DNA of 64,000 bases, taken from assembly GCA_016714905.1 (NCBI GenBank), contig JADKBW010000001.1:124001-188000 (forward strand), written 5' to 3'. Source of the stretch: Flavobacterium sp. Lineage in GTDB: Bacteria; Bacteroidota; Bacteroidia; Flavobacteriales; Flavobacteriaceae. Each line of letters begins with the position of its first letter. The stretch's first letter is position 1. This document shows positions 1-9,319 of the stretch, in pieces. The translations under genes were made by a program, and so were the position numbers. Below the pieces are notes generated by a model that was given only the letters and a program-made list of their open reading frames with translations, was not told where the DNA came from and did no database searches.

Positions 1-713
1 TTATACTCTGTTGAGAAATATAATCCACTATGGGAAAAGTCTATCCTTGCAGCATATCCATTGGTTAAGCTATTAAAATTTGGATCAACAATAGACTCGA
101 CAATTTCTTCACGCCCAACATATGTTAATCCCAATGACAACTCGGACGATTTCATTTTAAAAATGTCTGAAAGCACAATTTCCGTATCCACACCGTAAAT
201 TTCGCTACGAGAAATATCAAATCCTGTGCGTTGTCGTCCGTAGATACTCTTTAGCGTGAAATAACTGGTAGGTTTAAAAATAACTCTCCCACCTCGTAAC
301 GAATTATTAATACCTAGCGCCCGGTCTTCCCAGCTTCTATATAACAATCCGCTACCAAACTGCTCATAAAAATACCCTGCAGTAAGGTCTATTTTATCAT
401 TTTTGAACTGCAAAAAATAGGTTGCTACATCTGTCTTGTCGTATCGCGGATTAAAATTTAGCAACGCTTGATCTTCATAAGATTCGCCTTGAACTCCAGC
501 AATCCATTCTTTGTACTTGAGATTCACAAATAAATAACTGTTGGCACGCAAAGGCGTTTCTGGATGTACGACTTTAAGCCCTTTGTCGTTCAAGTACCAT
601 TGCGAATTGGACTCAAAACCTCCGTAAAAATTTATTTTTTCAGTATTCGCAGTGTCTTGGGCATTTGCGCATAGAACGCCGAACACCATGAAAAGAAGTA
701 GTTTGAATTTCAT
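1..713 (-). CDS. Outer-membrane beta-barrel-like protein (DUF6029-like), 3' end missing
   Basis: This open frame runs from an ATG at 711-713 off the left edge of the window, giving about 237 residues without a stop. It starts with a signal peptide (MKFKLLLFMVFGVLCANAQ). The rest is rich in alternating polar and aromatic residues of the kind found in outer-membrane barrel strands, for example AGYFYEQFGSGLLYRSWEDR. From memory this resembles the DUF6029 family, a flavobacterial surface protein of unknown function. It lies 3 bases upstream of the thioredoxin-like gene at 717-1193 in the sense that both are on the minus strand and likely co-transcribed, with the thioredoxin gene first. The family call is moderate; the gene itself is clear. 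Confidence 0.75.
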   Translation of the reverse strand, partial: MKFKLLLFMVFGVLCANAQDTANTEKINFYGGFESNSQWYLNDKGLKVVHPETPLRANSYLFVNLKYKEWIAGVQGESYEDQALLNFNPRYDKTDVATYFLQFKNDKIDLTAGYFYEQFGSGLLYRSWEDRALGINNSLRGGRVIFKPTSYFTLKSIYGRQRTGFDISRSEIYGVDTEIVLSDIFKMKSSELSLGLTYVGREEIVESIVDPNFNSLTNGYAARIDFSHSGLYFSTEY

Positions 714-716
714 AGC

Positions 717-1193
717 TTAAAGCGTTTTCATTTTCTCTACCAATACCTTTTCATTTCCTGGAACGTAACCATTTTGAATATGAACAATTTCGCCGTTTTT
801 AACGACAATAGTATAAGGAATATTTACAATTGATAAGGCTCTTTTAAAATCCTGATTTGTATCTAACAACACTTTAAAATCCCATCCCTTTCCGTTTATT
901 AATGGTTTAACTCTTTTCTGAGTTCTCGAATCGTCTGTAGAAACCGCTATTATTTCAAAATTTAGACTTTTCTTCCATTCTTCTTGCAGATCATTCATTT
1001 CGTCTAATTCACTAATGCAGGGAGTGCACCATGTTGCCCAGAAAGAAAAAACATATAATTTGTCTTTTTCTGTAAAATCTGTTTTGAGTGAAATTGACTT
1101 ACCTTCAAGGTTTGCTAAATTTAAGTTTGGAAGTTGTTTTTGGGCAAAAACAGTGAAATTAGCAAATAACAACAGCAGATAAAATTTCTTCAT
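717..1193 (-). CDS. TlpA-family thiol-disulfide oxidoreductase, exported
   Basis: A 158-residue protein with an N-terminal signal peptide ending near FANFTVFAQ, followed by a thioredoxin fold. The redox pair is Cys56-Thr-Pro-Cys59 in FWATWCTPC, and a cis-proline motif is seen near NIPYTIVV. TlpA/ResA-type proteins reduce disulfides in the periplasm, often for cytochrome c maturation or for repair of exported proteins. Its stop codon is 3 bases before the start of the DUF6029-like gene, so the two are probably one transcript. The specific partner cannot be told from sequence. Confidence 0.9.
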   Translation of the reverse strand: MKKFYLLLLFANFTVFAQKQLPNLNLANLEGKSISLKTDFTEKDKLYVFSFWATWCTPCISELDEMNDLQEEWKKSLNFEIIAVSTDDSRTQKRVKPLINGKGWDFKVLLDTNQDFKRALSIVNIPYTIVVKNGEIVHIQNGYVPGNEKVLVEKMKTL

Positions 1194-1288
1194 GATAGTA
1201 TAGATTTAGCTACAAATAAATAAATTATTATCATGAAAATAAAATAAAATTTGTTTTATTTGTATTTTAAAATTTTAATTTTTTTGCT

Positions 1289-2122
1289 ATGAAAAATTAT
1301 TACTTTATTGGCGTGTTTTTTTTCACGCTTTCTCTTTTGTCCTGTGGTGAAAACTCACTGATTTATAGTCCGATTAAAGTCGACGACAATGTAGATGCAG
1401 CGCCAATTACTGGCCTTTTTCAGAAACAAGTATTGATAGAAGACTATACCGGCACCTGGTGTGGGAATTGTGCCCGTGTTGCTTATGCCATTGAAAGAAC
1501 AAAGGAAGCGTCTGACCGAGTTGTTTCGGTTGCCATACATCATGGTAACGATCCTTATGACTTTGAAGGCATTGGTCCTCTCAAGAATTTGATTTCTCCT
1601 AATAGTGAATTGGCTTTACCACAATCTCGATTAAACCGAATCACAACGTGGACATTCCCTGAAGTCAATAATGTTCAACAAGCGCTAAATTTGACAAGTA
1701 ATAATTGTGGTCTGGGTCTAGCATTAAACTCCACCGTAGCTGACGGAAACATTAATCTCGATGTGAAAGTTAAATTTGCTCAGAATTATTCAAATTTGAA
1801 ATTGGTTGTTTATGTCTTAGAAGACAAGTTAATTTACAGACAAACCAATTATTCTACCTTTTATGGAGGAGTAAATCCAATTCCTAGTTTTGAACACAAT
1901 CATGTGCTTCGGGCTTCATTGACAAATCTAATGGGGGATTCACTTACAAACACCAATTATAATCAGACAGTAACCACCAATTTTTCGGTTCCCATACCTT
2001 CAGATGTAGCTAATGCTGAGAACATCAATTTTGTAGCATTTGTAATTGAAGAAAATAACAATGTCATTAATGTTAGAGCGGCGAAGAAAAATGAAAACCA
2101 AGAATTTCAGGAAAATCTATAG
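1289..2122 (+). CDS. Omp28-related outer-membrane lipoprotein
   Basis: A 277-residue lipoprotein: the signal ends in the lipobox LLSC, with Cys19 as the likely lipidated residue. A thioredoxin-like CxxC (Cys58-Gly-Asn-Cys61, in DYTGTWCGNC) follows. The C-terminal two thirds is beta-rich. This arrangement matches the Omp28 family first described from Porphyromonas gingivalis, whose exact role is unsettled. The gene is divergent from the TlpA gene across a 95-bp AT-rich gap and is followed by a clear hairpin terminator. A pairing of two CxxC exported proteins in adjacent genes suggests related redox work in the envelope, but that is inference. Confidence 0.85.
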   Translation: MKNYYFIGVFFFTLSLLSCGENSLIYSPIKVDDNVDAAPITGLFQKQVLIEDYTGTWCGNCARVAYAIERTKEASDRVVSVAIHHGNDPYDFEGIGPLKNLISPNSELALPQSRLNRITTWTFPEVNNVQQALNLTSNNCGLGLALNSTVADGNINLDVKVKFAQNYSNLKLVVYVLEDKLIYRQTNYSTFYGGVNPIPSFEHNHVLRASLTNLMGDSLTNTNYNQTVTTNFSVPIPSDVANAENINFVAFVIEENNNVINVRAAKKNENQEFQENL

Positions 2123-2141
2123 TGCAAAACGAAACTTAAAT

Positions 2142-2166
2142 GAAGTCGCTTATGGCGACTTTTTTA
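2142..2166 (+). terminator. Rho-independent terminator after the Omp28-like gene
   Basis: A 6-bp stem, AGTCGC pairing with GCGACT around a 5-base loop, is followed by a run of T. It lies 20 bases after the stop codon at 2122. Confidence 0.7.
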
Positions 2167-2212
2167 TTTTATAGTCGCTGCAAATTCTAGCTACTGTTAT
2201 TTCAAAAGTAAT

Positions 2213-2220
2213 TACCTTTG
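2213..2220 (+). promoter_or_regulatory. Putative -7 promoter element for queD-lpxH
   Basis: TACCTTTG matches the Bacteroidota -7 consensus TAnnTTTG and lies 16 bases before the queD start. No clear -33 TTG is visible at the right distance. Confidence 0.45.
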
Positions 2221-2236
2221 CTTCAAATTTTGTTAA

Positions 2237-2689
2237 ATGAGTAAGATTAGAATAACCAAAGAATTTAGTTTTGAAACTGGTCACGCTCTGTATGGTTATG
2301 ACGGTAAATGTAAGAACGTCCATGGCCATAGTTATAAGTTATCTGTAACGGTAATTGGAGTGCCTATTTCAGACCGAAGCAATGTTAAATTCGGAATGGT
2401 AATCGATTTTTCAGACTTAAAGAAAATTGTAAAGGAAGAAATAGTCGATCATTTTGATCACGCAACGGTTTTCAATCAAACGACACCACATATTGAATTG
2501 GCGAACGAATTAATAGATCGCGGGCATCATGTTATTTTGGTCGATTACCAACCCACAAGCGAAAACATGGTCATCGATTTTGCACAAAAAATTAAAGACC
2601 GATTACCAAATAACATCGAACTACACTCGTTGAAATTGCAGGAAACTGAAACTTCCTATGCGCAATGGTTTGCCTCTGACAACTCATAA
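2237..2689 (+). CDS. queD: 6-carboxytetrahydropterin synthase (QueD/PTPS family)
   Basis: A 150-residue PTPS-family protein. Zinc ligands are visible as His16 in FETGHALYG and His29/His31 in KNVHGHSYKL, with the catalytic Cys25 between them. The Glu-containing SLKLQETETSYAQW segment near the C-terminus is the usual pterin-anchoring region. QueD converts 7,8-dihydroneopterin triphosphate to 6-carboxy-tetrahydropterin in queuosine synthesis. No other queuosine gene is in the window, so a pterin-synthase role is not excluded. The stop is 13 bases before lpxH, with which it is probably co-transcribed. Confidence 0.88.
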   Translation: MSKIRITKEFSFETGHALYGYDGKCKNVHGHSYKLSVTVIGVPISDRSNVKFGMVIDFSDLKKIVKEEIVDHFDHATVFNQTTPHIELANELIDRGHHVILVDYQPTSENMVIDFAQKIKDRLPNNIELHSLKLQETETSYAQWFASDNS

Positions 2690-2702
2690 TCTGAACTTCG
2701 TC

Positions 2703-3452
2703 ATGACTCCAAATAAAAAAATCTACTTTGCTTCTGACCAACATTTTGGTGCGCCTACAGCAGAACTAAGTTTCCCTCGCGAACAAAAATTCGTGGCTTG
2801 GCTAGACGAAATTAAAAAAGACGCGGAAGCCATTTTTTTGTTAGGAGATTTGTTTGATTTTTGGTTTGAATACAAGAAAGTTGTTCCTAAAGGCTTTATT
2901 CGCGTTCTAGGAAAACTAGCTGAAATTAGAGATAGTGGCATTCCAATTTACTTCTTTGTGGGTAATCACGATTTATGGATGACAGATTATTTTGAGAATG
3001 AACTGAATATATCAGTCTATCACGATAACCAAGTATACACTTTTGGAAACAAAACCTTCTTGATTGGTCATGGCGACGGGAAAGGTCCTGGTGACAAAGG
3101 CTACAAACGAATGAAAAAAGTGTTTGTGCATCCACTTTCAAAATGGATATTCCGATGGTTGCATCCTGACATTGGTGTTTCGTTGGCGCATTATCTTTCG
3201 GTCAAAAACAAGCTGATTTCGGGTGATGCAGACGTTAAATTTCTTGGAGAAGACAACGAATGGCTAGTACAATACTCGAAACGGAAATTAGAAACAAAGC
3301 ACTACGATTACCTTATTTTCGGCCATCGCCATTTGCCCATGATGATTAAGGTGGGAGAAAATTCTGAATATGTGAACTTAGGCGACTGGATCGGCTATTT
3401 TACTTACGGTGTTTTCGATGGAACTTCATTTGAATTGAAAAAATTCGAGTGA
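2703..3452 (+). CDS. lpxH: UDP-2,3-diacylglucosamine diphosphatase
   Basis: A calcineurin-like metallophosphatase of 249 residues starting at the ATG at 2703. A longer frame back to 2658 exists but overlaps queD and adds residues unlike the family. The metal-binding blocks appear in order: ASDQHFG, LLGDLFDFW, GNHDLWM, GHGDGKGPGD and GHRHLP. LpxH hydrolyses UDP-2,3-diacyl-glucosamine to lipid X and UMP in lipid A synthesis at the inner face of the inner membrane. It converges with recJ, the two stops being 2 bases apart. Confidence 0.88.
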   Translation: MTPNKKIYFASDQHFGAPTAELSFPREQKFVAWLDEIKKDAEAIFLLGDLFDFWFEYKKVVPKGFIRVLGKLAEIRDSGIPIYFFVGNHDLWMTDYFENELNISVYHDNQVYTFGNKTFLIGHGDGKGPGDKGYKRMKKVFVHPLSKWIFRWLHPDIGVSLAHYLSVKNKLISGDADVKFLGEDNEWLVQYSKRKLETKHYDYLIFGHRHLPMMIKVGENSEYVNLGDWIGYFTYGVFDGTSFELKKFE

Positions 3453-3454
3453 CA

Positions 3455-5143
3455 TTATTTCAGATCTTTCAATCGCAATTGTACTGAAACCATTCCATTC
3501 CACTCGTTTTCCTCGATACAATAAACCGCTTCAAAAGGTTTTTTGTTTTGAATTATATCTAACTTATCTGCTAAACCAAACCCTACTGCTGAAAAACCAG
3601 GTGAATTGTTTTGTTTCAGGGTTAGCTTCAAATGGGTATTATCGGATCCTATCGTTTTTCCGTAGCCGGTATCAACGACATTTTTACTCCAGAAGACAGG
3701 CGTCCGATTCTGCGGACCAAAAGGTTCGAACTGCTTTAGAATTCGAGTTAATTTTGGTGTAATTTCAGCAAAATCAATTTCGGCATCCACTTCAATTTCA
3801 GGAGTCAACATTTCTGGCGCAATGGTTTCTTGCACTACTTTCTCGAATGCGTCTTTAAATTTTTGATAGTTTTCAGGTTTCAAAGTCATCCCCGCCGCGT
3901 ACATATGACCTCCGAACTGCTCCAGATGTTCGGCGCAAGCTTCCAGCGCATTATAAACATCAAATCCAACAACAGAGCGCGCAGACGCCGCGTATTTGTC
4001 GCCACTTTTGGTAAATACAATTGTGGGTCTGTAATAGACTTCTATCAATCGAGACGCTACAATTCCGATGACGCCTTTATGCCAATCTTCTTGAAACACG
4101 ACGGTCGTAAATCGTTCCTTTTCATTGTAATCTTCAATTTGTTGCAACGCCATTTTGGTAATTGACTTATCCAAATCTTTACGATCTGAATTGTATTGTT
4201 CTATTTCAGAAGCAAATTGTTGCGCTTGCTCCAAATTGAATTCCGTTAATAATTCCACTGCGTGATTACCATGCTTAATTCGACCTGCCGCATTTATCCG
4301 CGGAGCAACTATAAAAACCACATCTGTAATGGTGAGTTCCTTCTTCTTTACTTGTTGAATCAAGGCGTGAATTCCGGGACGGGGTTCGCTGTTGATGACC
4401 TGCAATCCAAAATAAGCCAAGATTCGATTTTCGCCCGTTATGGGAACAATATCTGCCGCAATGGCTGTTGCCACCAAATCTAAGTACGGAACAAAATCAT
4501 CAATCGTTTGATTTCTGTTTTGGCCCAACGCTTGAATCAACTTGAATCCAACGCCACAGCCACAAAGTTCATCGTAAGGATACTCGCAATCTTCTCGTTT
4601 TGGATCTAAGACCGCGACTGCCTTCGGTAAAACATCTCCAGGACGATGGTGATCACAAATAATAAAATCGATGTTTTTTTCTTGCGCATAATCGATATGA
4701 TCTATCGACTTGATGCCGCAATCTAAAGCAATGATCAGCGAAAAACCGTTATCATCAGCAAAGTCAATTCCTTTATAAGATATTCCGTAACCTTCGTCAT
4801 ATCGATCAGGAATGTAAGTCGCAATGTTCGGATAAATAGTTTTTAGATAGGAAGAAACCAGCGATACAGCTGTTGTTCCGTCTACATCATAATCTCCGAA
4901 GACTAAGATATTTTCTTGATTTAGTATTGCCTTTTCGATCCGATCAACAGCCAAATCCATATCTTTCATCAAATACGGATCATGCAAATCATCTAAATTG
5001 GGTCGAAAAAATGCTTTGGCTTGTTCGAAGGTCGTGATGCCTCGGTGAATTAAAAGTGTTGCCGTTACTGCATCAATATTCAAAACATCCATCAGATGTT
5101 TCAATTGGTCGGGTTCGGGTTGTGGTTTGATTGTCCAGCGCAT
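3455..5143 (-). CDS. recJ: Single-stranded-DNA-specific exonuclease RecJ
   Basis: A 562-residue protein starting with MRWTIKPQPEP at 5143. An upstream in-frame extension to 5239 is possible but looks non-coding. DHH-family motifs are present: NILVFGDYDVDGTTAV, then ICDHHRPGD. The DHHA1 glycine-rich block GGHMYAAGMTL and a C-terminal OB-like domain follow. RecJ degrades single-stranded DNA 5' to 3' in RecFOR recombination and mismatch repair. It is divergent from adenine deaminase across a 135-bp gap. Confidence 0.95.
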   Translation of the reverse strand: MRWTIKPQPEPDQLKHLMDVLNIDAVTATLLIHRGITTFEQAKAFFRPNLDDLHDPYLMKDMDLAVDRIEKAILNQENILVFGDYDVDGTTAVSLVSSYLKTIYPNIATYIPDRYDEGYGISYKGIDFADDNGFSLIIALDCGIKSIDHIDYAQEKNIDFIICDHHRPGDVLPKAVAVLDPKREDCEYPYDELCGCGVGFKLIQALGQNRNQTIDDFVPYLDLVATAIAADIVPITGENRILAYFGLQVINSEPRPGIHALIQQVKKKELTITDVVFIVAPRINAAGRIKHGNHAVELLTEFNLEQAQQFASEIEQYNSDRKDLDKSITKMALQQIEDYNEKERFTTVVFQEDWHKGVIGIVASRLIEVYYRPTIVFTKSGDKYAASARSVVGFDVYNALEACAEHLEQFGGHMYAAGMTLKPENYQKFKDAFEKVVQETIAPEMLTPEIEVDAEIDFAEITPKLTRILKQFEPFGPQNRTPVFWSKNVVDTGYGKTIGSDNTHLKLTLKQNNSPGFSAVGFGLADKLDIIQNKKPFEAVYCIEENEWNGMVSVQLRLKDLK

Positions 5144-5278
5144 AAGATAAAATTTGTTTGGTGTATACTTAATGAATTGTTTTCCAAATTTAGAAAAAAA
5201 ACAAATAGAACCAACTTTAGCATCGACATGAAAATTCATTTCAAAAAAATTTCGTTATTTGTTTAAAATTAGAATCTC

Positions 5279-6898
5279 ATGCAAATCCAAGGTCAAATCG
5301 TAGATATCAAAAACAGGCGTATTTATTCTGGTGAAATTACGGTCGAAAACGGAAAAATCACTTCCATTGCAGCAAAAGAACACAGCGTAAAAACATATAT
5401 TCTACCTGGCTTTATAGACGCACACATTCATATTGAAAGTTCTATGCTTGTACCTTCTGAATTTGCCAAACTTGCCGTGCTTCACGGAACCGTCGCTACT
5501 ATTTCTGATCCGCATGAAATCGCGAATGTACTCGGAAAAGAAGGCGTGTATTATATGATTGAAAACAGTAAGAAAGTGCCGTTGAAGTTTCATTTTGGCG
5601 CTCCTTCTTGTGTTCCTGCTACTGCTTTTGAAACTGCTGGAGCCGTCATAGATTCGGAAGACATCAAAGAATTGATGGCCCATCCTGATATTTTTTATTT
5701 GTCAGAAATGATGAACTATCCTGGTGTTCTTTTCGACGATCCAGAAGTTTTGAAGAAAATTGACTGGGCAAAACACTTCGGCAAACCTGTGGACGGCCAT
5801 GCGCCTGGGCTGCGCGGCGAACCCATAAAAAAATATATCGCTGCCGGCATCACCACCGATCATGAGTGTTTTACGTTTGATGAAGCGCAAGAAAAATTGT
5901 CTTTGGGTATGAAAGTGCTGATTCGTGAGGGAAGCGCCGCCAAAAACTTCGAAGCTTTGATCGATTTGCTGCCAGAGCATTTTGAAAACATGATGTTTTG
6001 TTCCGATGACAAGCATCCTGACGATTTGATTATCAATCATATCAATGCGCTTTGTGCTCGCGCTGTTGCGAAAGGAATGGATGTATTTAAAGTATTGCAA
6101 GTGGCTTGTATTAATCCTGTTCATCACTATAAAATGAATGTGGGTTTACTACAAACCAATGATGCTGCAGACTTTATAGTGGTGGAAGATTTGATTAACT
6201 TTAGAGTGATTCAAACCTATATCGCTGGGGAATTGGTCGCGGAAAATGGTCAATCTTTTGTGGCACATGTGCCATTTGAAACGCCCAACAATTTTAATAC
6301 ATCTAAAAAGGAAATTTCAGACTTTAGCGTCGCTGGAACCGCTTCAAAAATTAGAGTAATTGAAGCTTTGGAAGGACAATTAATTACCAATGAAATTCAC
6401 TGCCACGCATTGTTATCAGAGGGAAAAATTTTAGTTGACACATCAAATGATGTTTTAAAAATGGCTGTTGTCAATCGATATCGAGACACCAAGCCAGCCA
6501 TTGCATTTATCAAGAATTTTGGTTTGAAAAAAGGTGCTATTGCCAGTTCAGTGGCACACGATTGTCATAATATTGTGGTGGTCGGAACATCGGATGAAGA
6601 AATTTGCAAAGCGGTCAACCTCATCATTGAAAATCGAGGTGGCATTTGCGCCGTTGATGGAAACAATTCCAAATCACTTGCCCTTCCTGTTGCTGGAATC
6701 ATGAGCGACACTAATGGCTGGGACACCGGAAAACGCTATCAAGAAATTGATGCGATGGCGAAGGAATTAGGAAGTAAATTAAAGGCGCCCTTTATGACCC
6801 TTTCGTTCATGGCACTTTTAGTTATCCCAGATTTGAAATTATCGGACAAAGGTTTGTTTAGCGGGAAATCTTTTTCGTTTGTTGATTTGGAAATTTAA
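5279..6898 (+). CDS. ade: Adenine deaminase
   Basis: A 539-residue amidohydrolase. The metal-binding HIHIE motif lies in PGFIDAHIHIESSM, followed by SDPHEIANV, a distal SDDKHPDDL, and a C-terminal domain containing VAHDCHN and SFMALLVIPDLKLSD, typical of the Ade family rather than of adenosine deaminases. The enzyme converts adenine to hypoxanthine and ammonia in purine salvage. It overlaps the convergent thioredoxin-like gene by 4 bases. Full length and motifs leave little doubt. Confidence 0.95.
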   Translation: MQIQGQIVDIKNRRIYSGEITVENGKITSIAAKEHSVKTYILPGFIDAHIHIESSMLVPSEFAKLAVLHGTVATISDPHEIANVLGKEGVYYMIENSKKVPLKFHFGAPSCVPATAFETAGAVIDSEDIKELMAHPDIFYLSEMMNYPGVLFDDPEVLKKIDWAKHFGKPVDGHAPGLRGEPIKKYIAAGITTDHECFTFDEAQEKLSLGMKVLIREGSAAKNFEALIDLLPEHFENMMFCSDDKHPDDLIINHINALCARAVAKGMDVFKVLQVACINPVHHYKMNVGLLQTNDAADFIVVEDLINFRVIQTYIAGELVAENGQSFVAHVPFETPNNFNTSKKEISDFSVAGTASKIRVIEALEGQLITNEIHCHALLSEGKILVDTSNDVLKMAVVNRYRDTKPAIAFIKNFGLKKGAIASSVAHDCHNIVVVGTSDEEICKAVNLIIENRGGICAVDGNNSKSLALPVAGIMSDTNGWDTGKRYQEIDAMAKELGSKLKAPFMTLSFMALLVIPDLKLSDKGLFSGKSFSFVDLEI

Positions 6899-8250
6899 AG
6901 TGGAGACAACCATTTTTGCAGCTCAGCCACAACATCATTAGCCACCATTCTGGAAACTATTTTGCCCTGCTTATCAATCAGGACAAAAGAAGGCAGAGAA
7001 TTAATGGAATACTTACCAAAACTACTATTGGTCTGGTCTTCCATAACGTTTGTCCAACCTATTCCCGTATGTTTCTTAATGAAATCAATCCACATTGCAT
7101 TGTCATTTTTTGCCGCAACCGTGTAGATTTTTAATCCTTTAGATTGGTATTTTTCCCAAATTGGAATTAACTTCGGTAATGTTTCTATACAGTGTGAGCA
7201 ATCCGGATTGTATATCGTCAATAAGGTGTACTTTGAAGCAGTGACAACGTCTTTTAATTCGCGTGTATTTCCGAGTGTGTCTTTCAGGGAAATGTTGATG
7301 AACTGCGCGTCGACCATACTTTTGGAAAGTCCCTCTAACTTAAATTTTGTAATCTCATTGACCATCTTATCTGGATGCGCCTTTGCCCAATAAATATAAC
7401 TGCGCATCACATCTTTTCGTTTGCTTTTGTTGATTGCTTCATATAAAACGTCTTGTAGGCGTTGGGAAGCGGTCTTGTTTTTCGAGGCGACATTTAACAC
7501 CCATTCAAATGCGGTAAAAGAACTGTCATCTTTATCCATTATGAAATTGAGATAATTTTCCAATATTAGTGACGGAAGCATCGTATTGTAGAATTTATGG
7601 TCAGCAAAAGCTTGTCTTTTTAGGTACCCATTTCTAAGTTTTTCAATAGAAGACAAATCAACTTCACTTAAGCGGTCGGCAGTCACCAGGCGATTGGCGA
7701 CATAGGAATTGGTGTACTTTTTCGCTAAAGCGGCAGATCTCTTTTGATAATCGCGCAACTTGCCACTGAACTCCTTGAATATTAGTGTCATTTAAATTTT
7801 TGCCGTTGAAATTCTCAAAATCTGCGGTGAGCCCTTTTCTAGGGTCATAAATTCTTGATATGCTTTGTTTTCAGAAGAGCTAAAAACCTGTAATGGCTCG
7901 AGCTCATTTTTGCTACAACTTAAACCAATTTTATACATTTTCTCTTTCGGACTGACCAAGAAATATTGGGCAACGCTACCTTTCCTGAAGAAAAACAAGC
8001 CTGGTTCTCTAATCCAATAACTCGCCGTAAATTCTCCTTTTGCATTGGGTTTCATTTTTTGTACTTCGGCATCCGAACCATGAAATTCACCGAATGCGAT
8101 GTCCGATGTCTTCGAGCAATTGTCGAGCACAATCCCTTGGATTTGAATGTTGAACTTAGTGTCTGCAGTTTTAGCCTTTGGTTTTGGCTTTGTTTGTGAA
8201 AAAGCAAACGGGCCAACAACAATAAAAAGAAATAGGAGTAAATTTTTCAA
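6895..8250 (-). CDS. Exported thioredoxin-like protein, frame broken twice as sequenced
   Basis: The region 8250 down to 6895 reads as one gene of about 451 residues: signal peptide (MKNLLLFLFIVVGPFAFS), an N-terminal DUF4369-like beta domain, a helical middle and a C-terminal TlpA/AhpC-type domain with CSHC in NPDCSHCIETLPK. A stop at 7792-7794 sits in frame between the halves. Between about 7837 and 7770 another frame reads plausibly as protein (LTADFENFNGKNLND), so two compensating indels, near 7831-7834 and 7771-7775, explain the stop better than a nonsense mutation. An alternative is two separate genes with ATG at 7789-7791 immediately after the stop. Likely role: periplasmic disulfide chemistry. 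Confidence 0.75.
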
Positions 8251-8376
8251 AACTATCTAATTTATGGTTAACAAAATAGGCTTAGCATCTAAGAAGAGAT
8301 GCAATTTGCTTGACAAAAATAAGAAAAAATACATCTGTTTAATGTTACGAAACACGATGAGTTAGATGGAATCTTC

Positions 8377-8470
8377 CGCGTTAGGGATTGGAGCGGTTAT
8401 CCTTTTGTGAGGCACGAACAAAAGATAGTAGCGAAAAGCCCGACCCGCCCTTTTCGGCGAGGGAACGCCC
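8377..8470. repeat. Interspersed palindromic element, copy A
   Basis: An intergenic element starting CGCGTTAGGGATTG and ending GCCCGACCC then GGGAACGCCC. Its middle forms a stem of TATCCTTTTGT with ACAAAAGATA. The same end motifs recur at 32538-32633 and 33803-33895, and the middle resembles the copy at 30773-30877. It fills most of the 231-bp gap between two minus-strand genes. A 79-codon open frame on the plus strand here looks spurious. Confidence 0.7.
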
Positions 8471-8481
8471 AAAAAAAATTA

Positions 8482-9188
8482 CTACTGTTTCTCTTTTGAC
8501 TCTTGCTTTTTATGATCTGAATTCTTTCCAGCAACGACCACGACGATTTCTCCTTTCGGCGGTTTGTTTTCGAAATGATTCAATACTTCTTTGGTCGTGC
8601 CTCGAACGTTTTCTTCATGAAGTTTAGATAGTTCACGGGAAACGCAAACTTGACGATCTTCTCCAAAATAGGTGACAAATTCAGCTAAAGTCTTGACCAA
8701 CTTATGAGGAGAAACGTAGAAAATCATGGTTCTGGTTTCTTCTGCCAAGATTAAATAACGCGTTTGTCGTCCTTTTTTTTCTGGCAAAAGCCTTCAAAAA
8801 CAAATTTGTCGTTTGGCAAACCACTGTTTACGAGCGCTGGAACAAAAGCGGTAGCGCCAGGAAGACATTCCACCGTAATGTTGTTTTCGACGCAAGCGCG
8901 CGTGAGTAAAAATCCAGGGTCAGATATTGCCGGCGTGCCCGCGTCAGAAATTAAGGCAATTGTTTCACCAGCTTTCAATCTAGCAATTAGATTTTCAACT
9001 GTTTTGTGTTCGTTATGCATATGATGGCTATGCATGTGCGTGCCTATGTCAAAGTGTTTTAGCAATTTCCCACTCGTTCTCGTGTCTTCTGCAAGAATCA
9101 AGTCGACTTCCTTTAAGATTCGAATGGCACGAATGGTCATGTCTTCTAGATTGCCAATTGGCGTAGGAACAATATATAATTTCGACAT
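8482..9188 (-). CDS. rsmI: 16S rRNA (cytidine1402-2'-O)-methyltransferase, one frameshift as sequenced
   Basis: Two overlapping frames make one RsmI of about 235 residues. The first (from MSKLYIVPTPIGN at 9188) carries the SAM-binding tetrapyrrole-methylase motifs LILAEDTRTSG and ISDAGTPAISDPG. It then loses frame at about 8785-8789, where the plus strand has GGCAAAAGCC. One more A there restores FEGFLPEKKGRQ, the usual RsmI continuation, in the second frame, which carries on with LAEETRTMIFYVSPHK to 8482. RsmI methylates the ribose of C1402 in 16S rRNA. A single-base loss in a homopolymer suggests a sequence error, though a real mutation cannot be ruled out. Confidence 0.88.
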
Positions 9189-9213
9189 CTTAATTAAACT
9201 TGGTTTGTATTTG

Positions 9214-9296
9214 AAAGCCACGAACTCACGAATTTTAATTGGTATAATTCGTGACCCGAGACTGAAAGTCGAACAGACGAAGTAATTCGTGGCTTT
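9214..9296. repeat. Palindromic intergenic element with 11-bp terminal inverted repeats
   Basis: The ends AAAGCCACGAA and TTCGTGGCTTT are perfect reverse complements, with a second inner pair CACGAATT/AATTCGTG. It lies between rsmI and the acidic protein gene, both on the minus strand. It is unlike the copies A-D and looks like a small mobile or hairpin-forming intergenic repeat. Confidence 0.55.
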
Positions 9297-9319
9297 ACTT
9301 TGTACTCTAATTCAAGTGT

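Noticed and set aside
2658..2702. Extended start for lpxH
   Set aside because: It would overlap queD and adds residues not like the family; ATG at 2703 gives the usual metallophosphatase start.
8388..8627. 79-codon plus-strand open frame
   Set aside because: It overlaps the palindromic element A and the 3' end of rsmI on the other strand and has no protein-like features.
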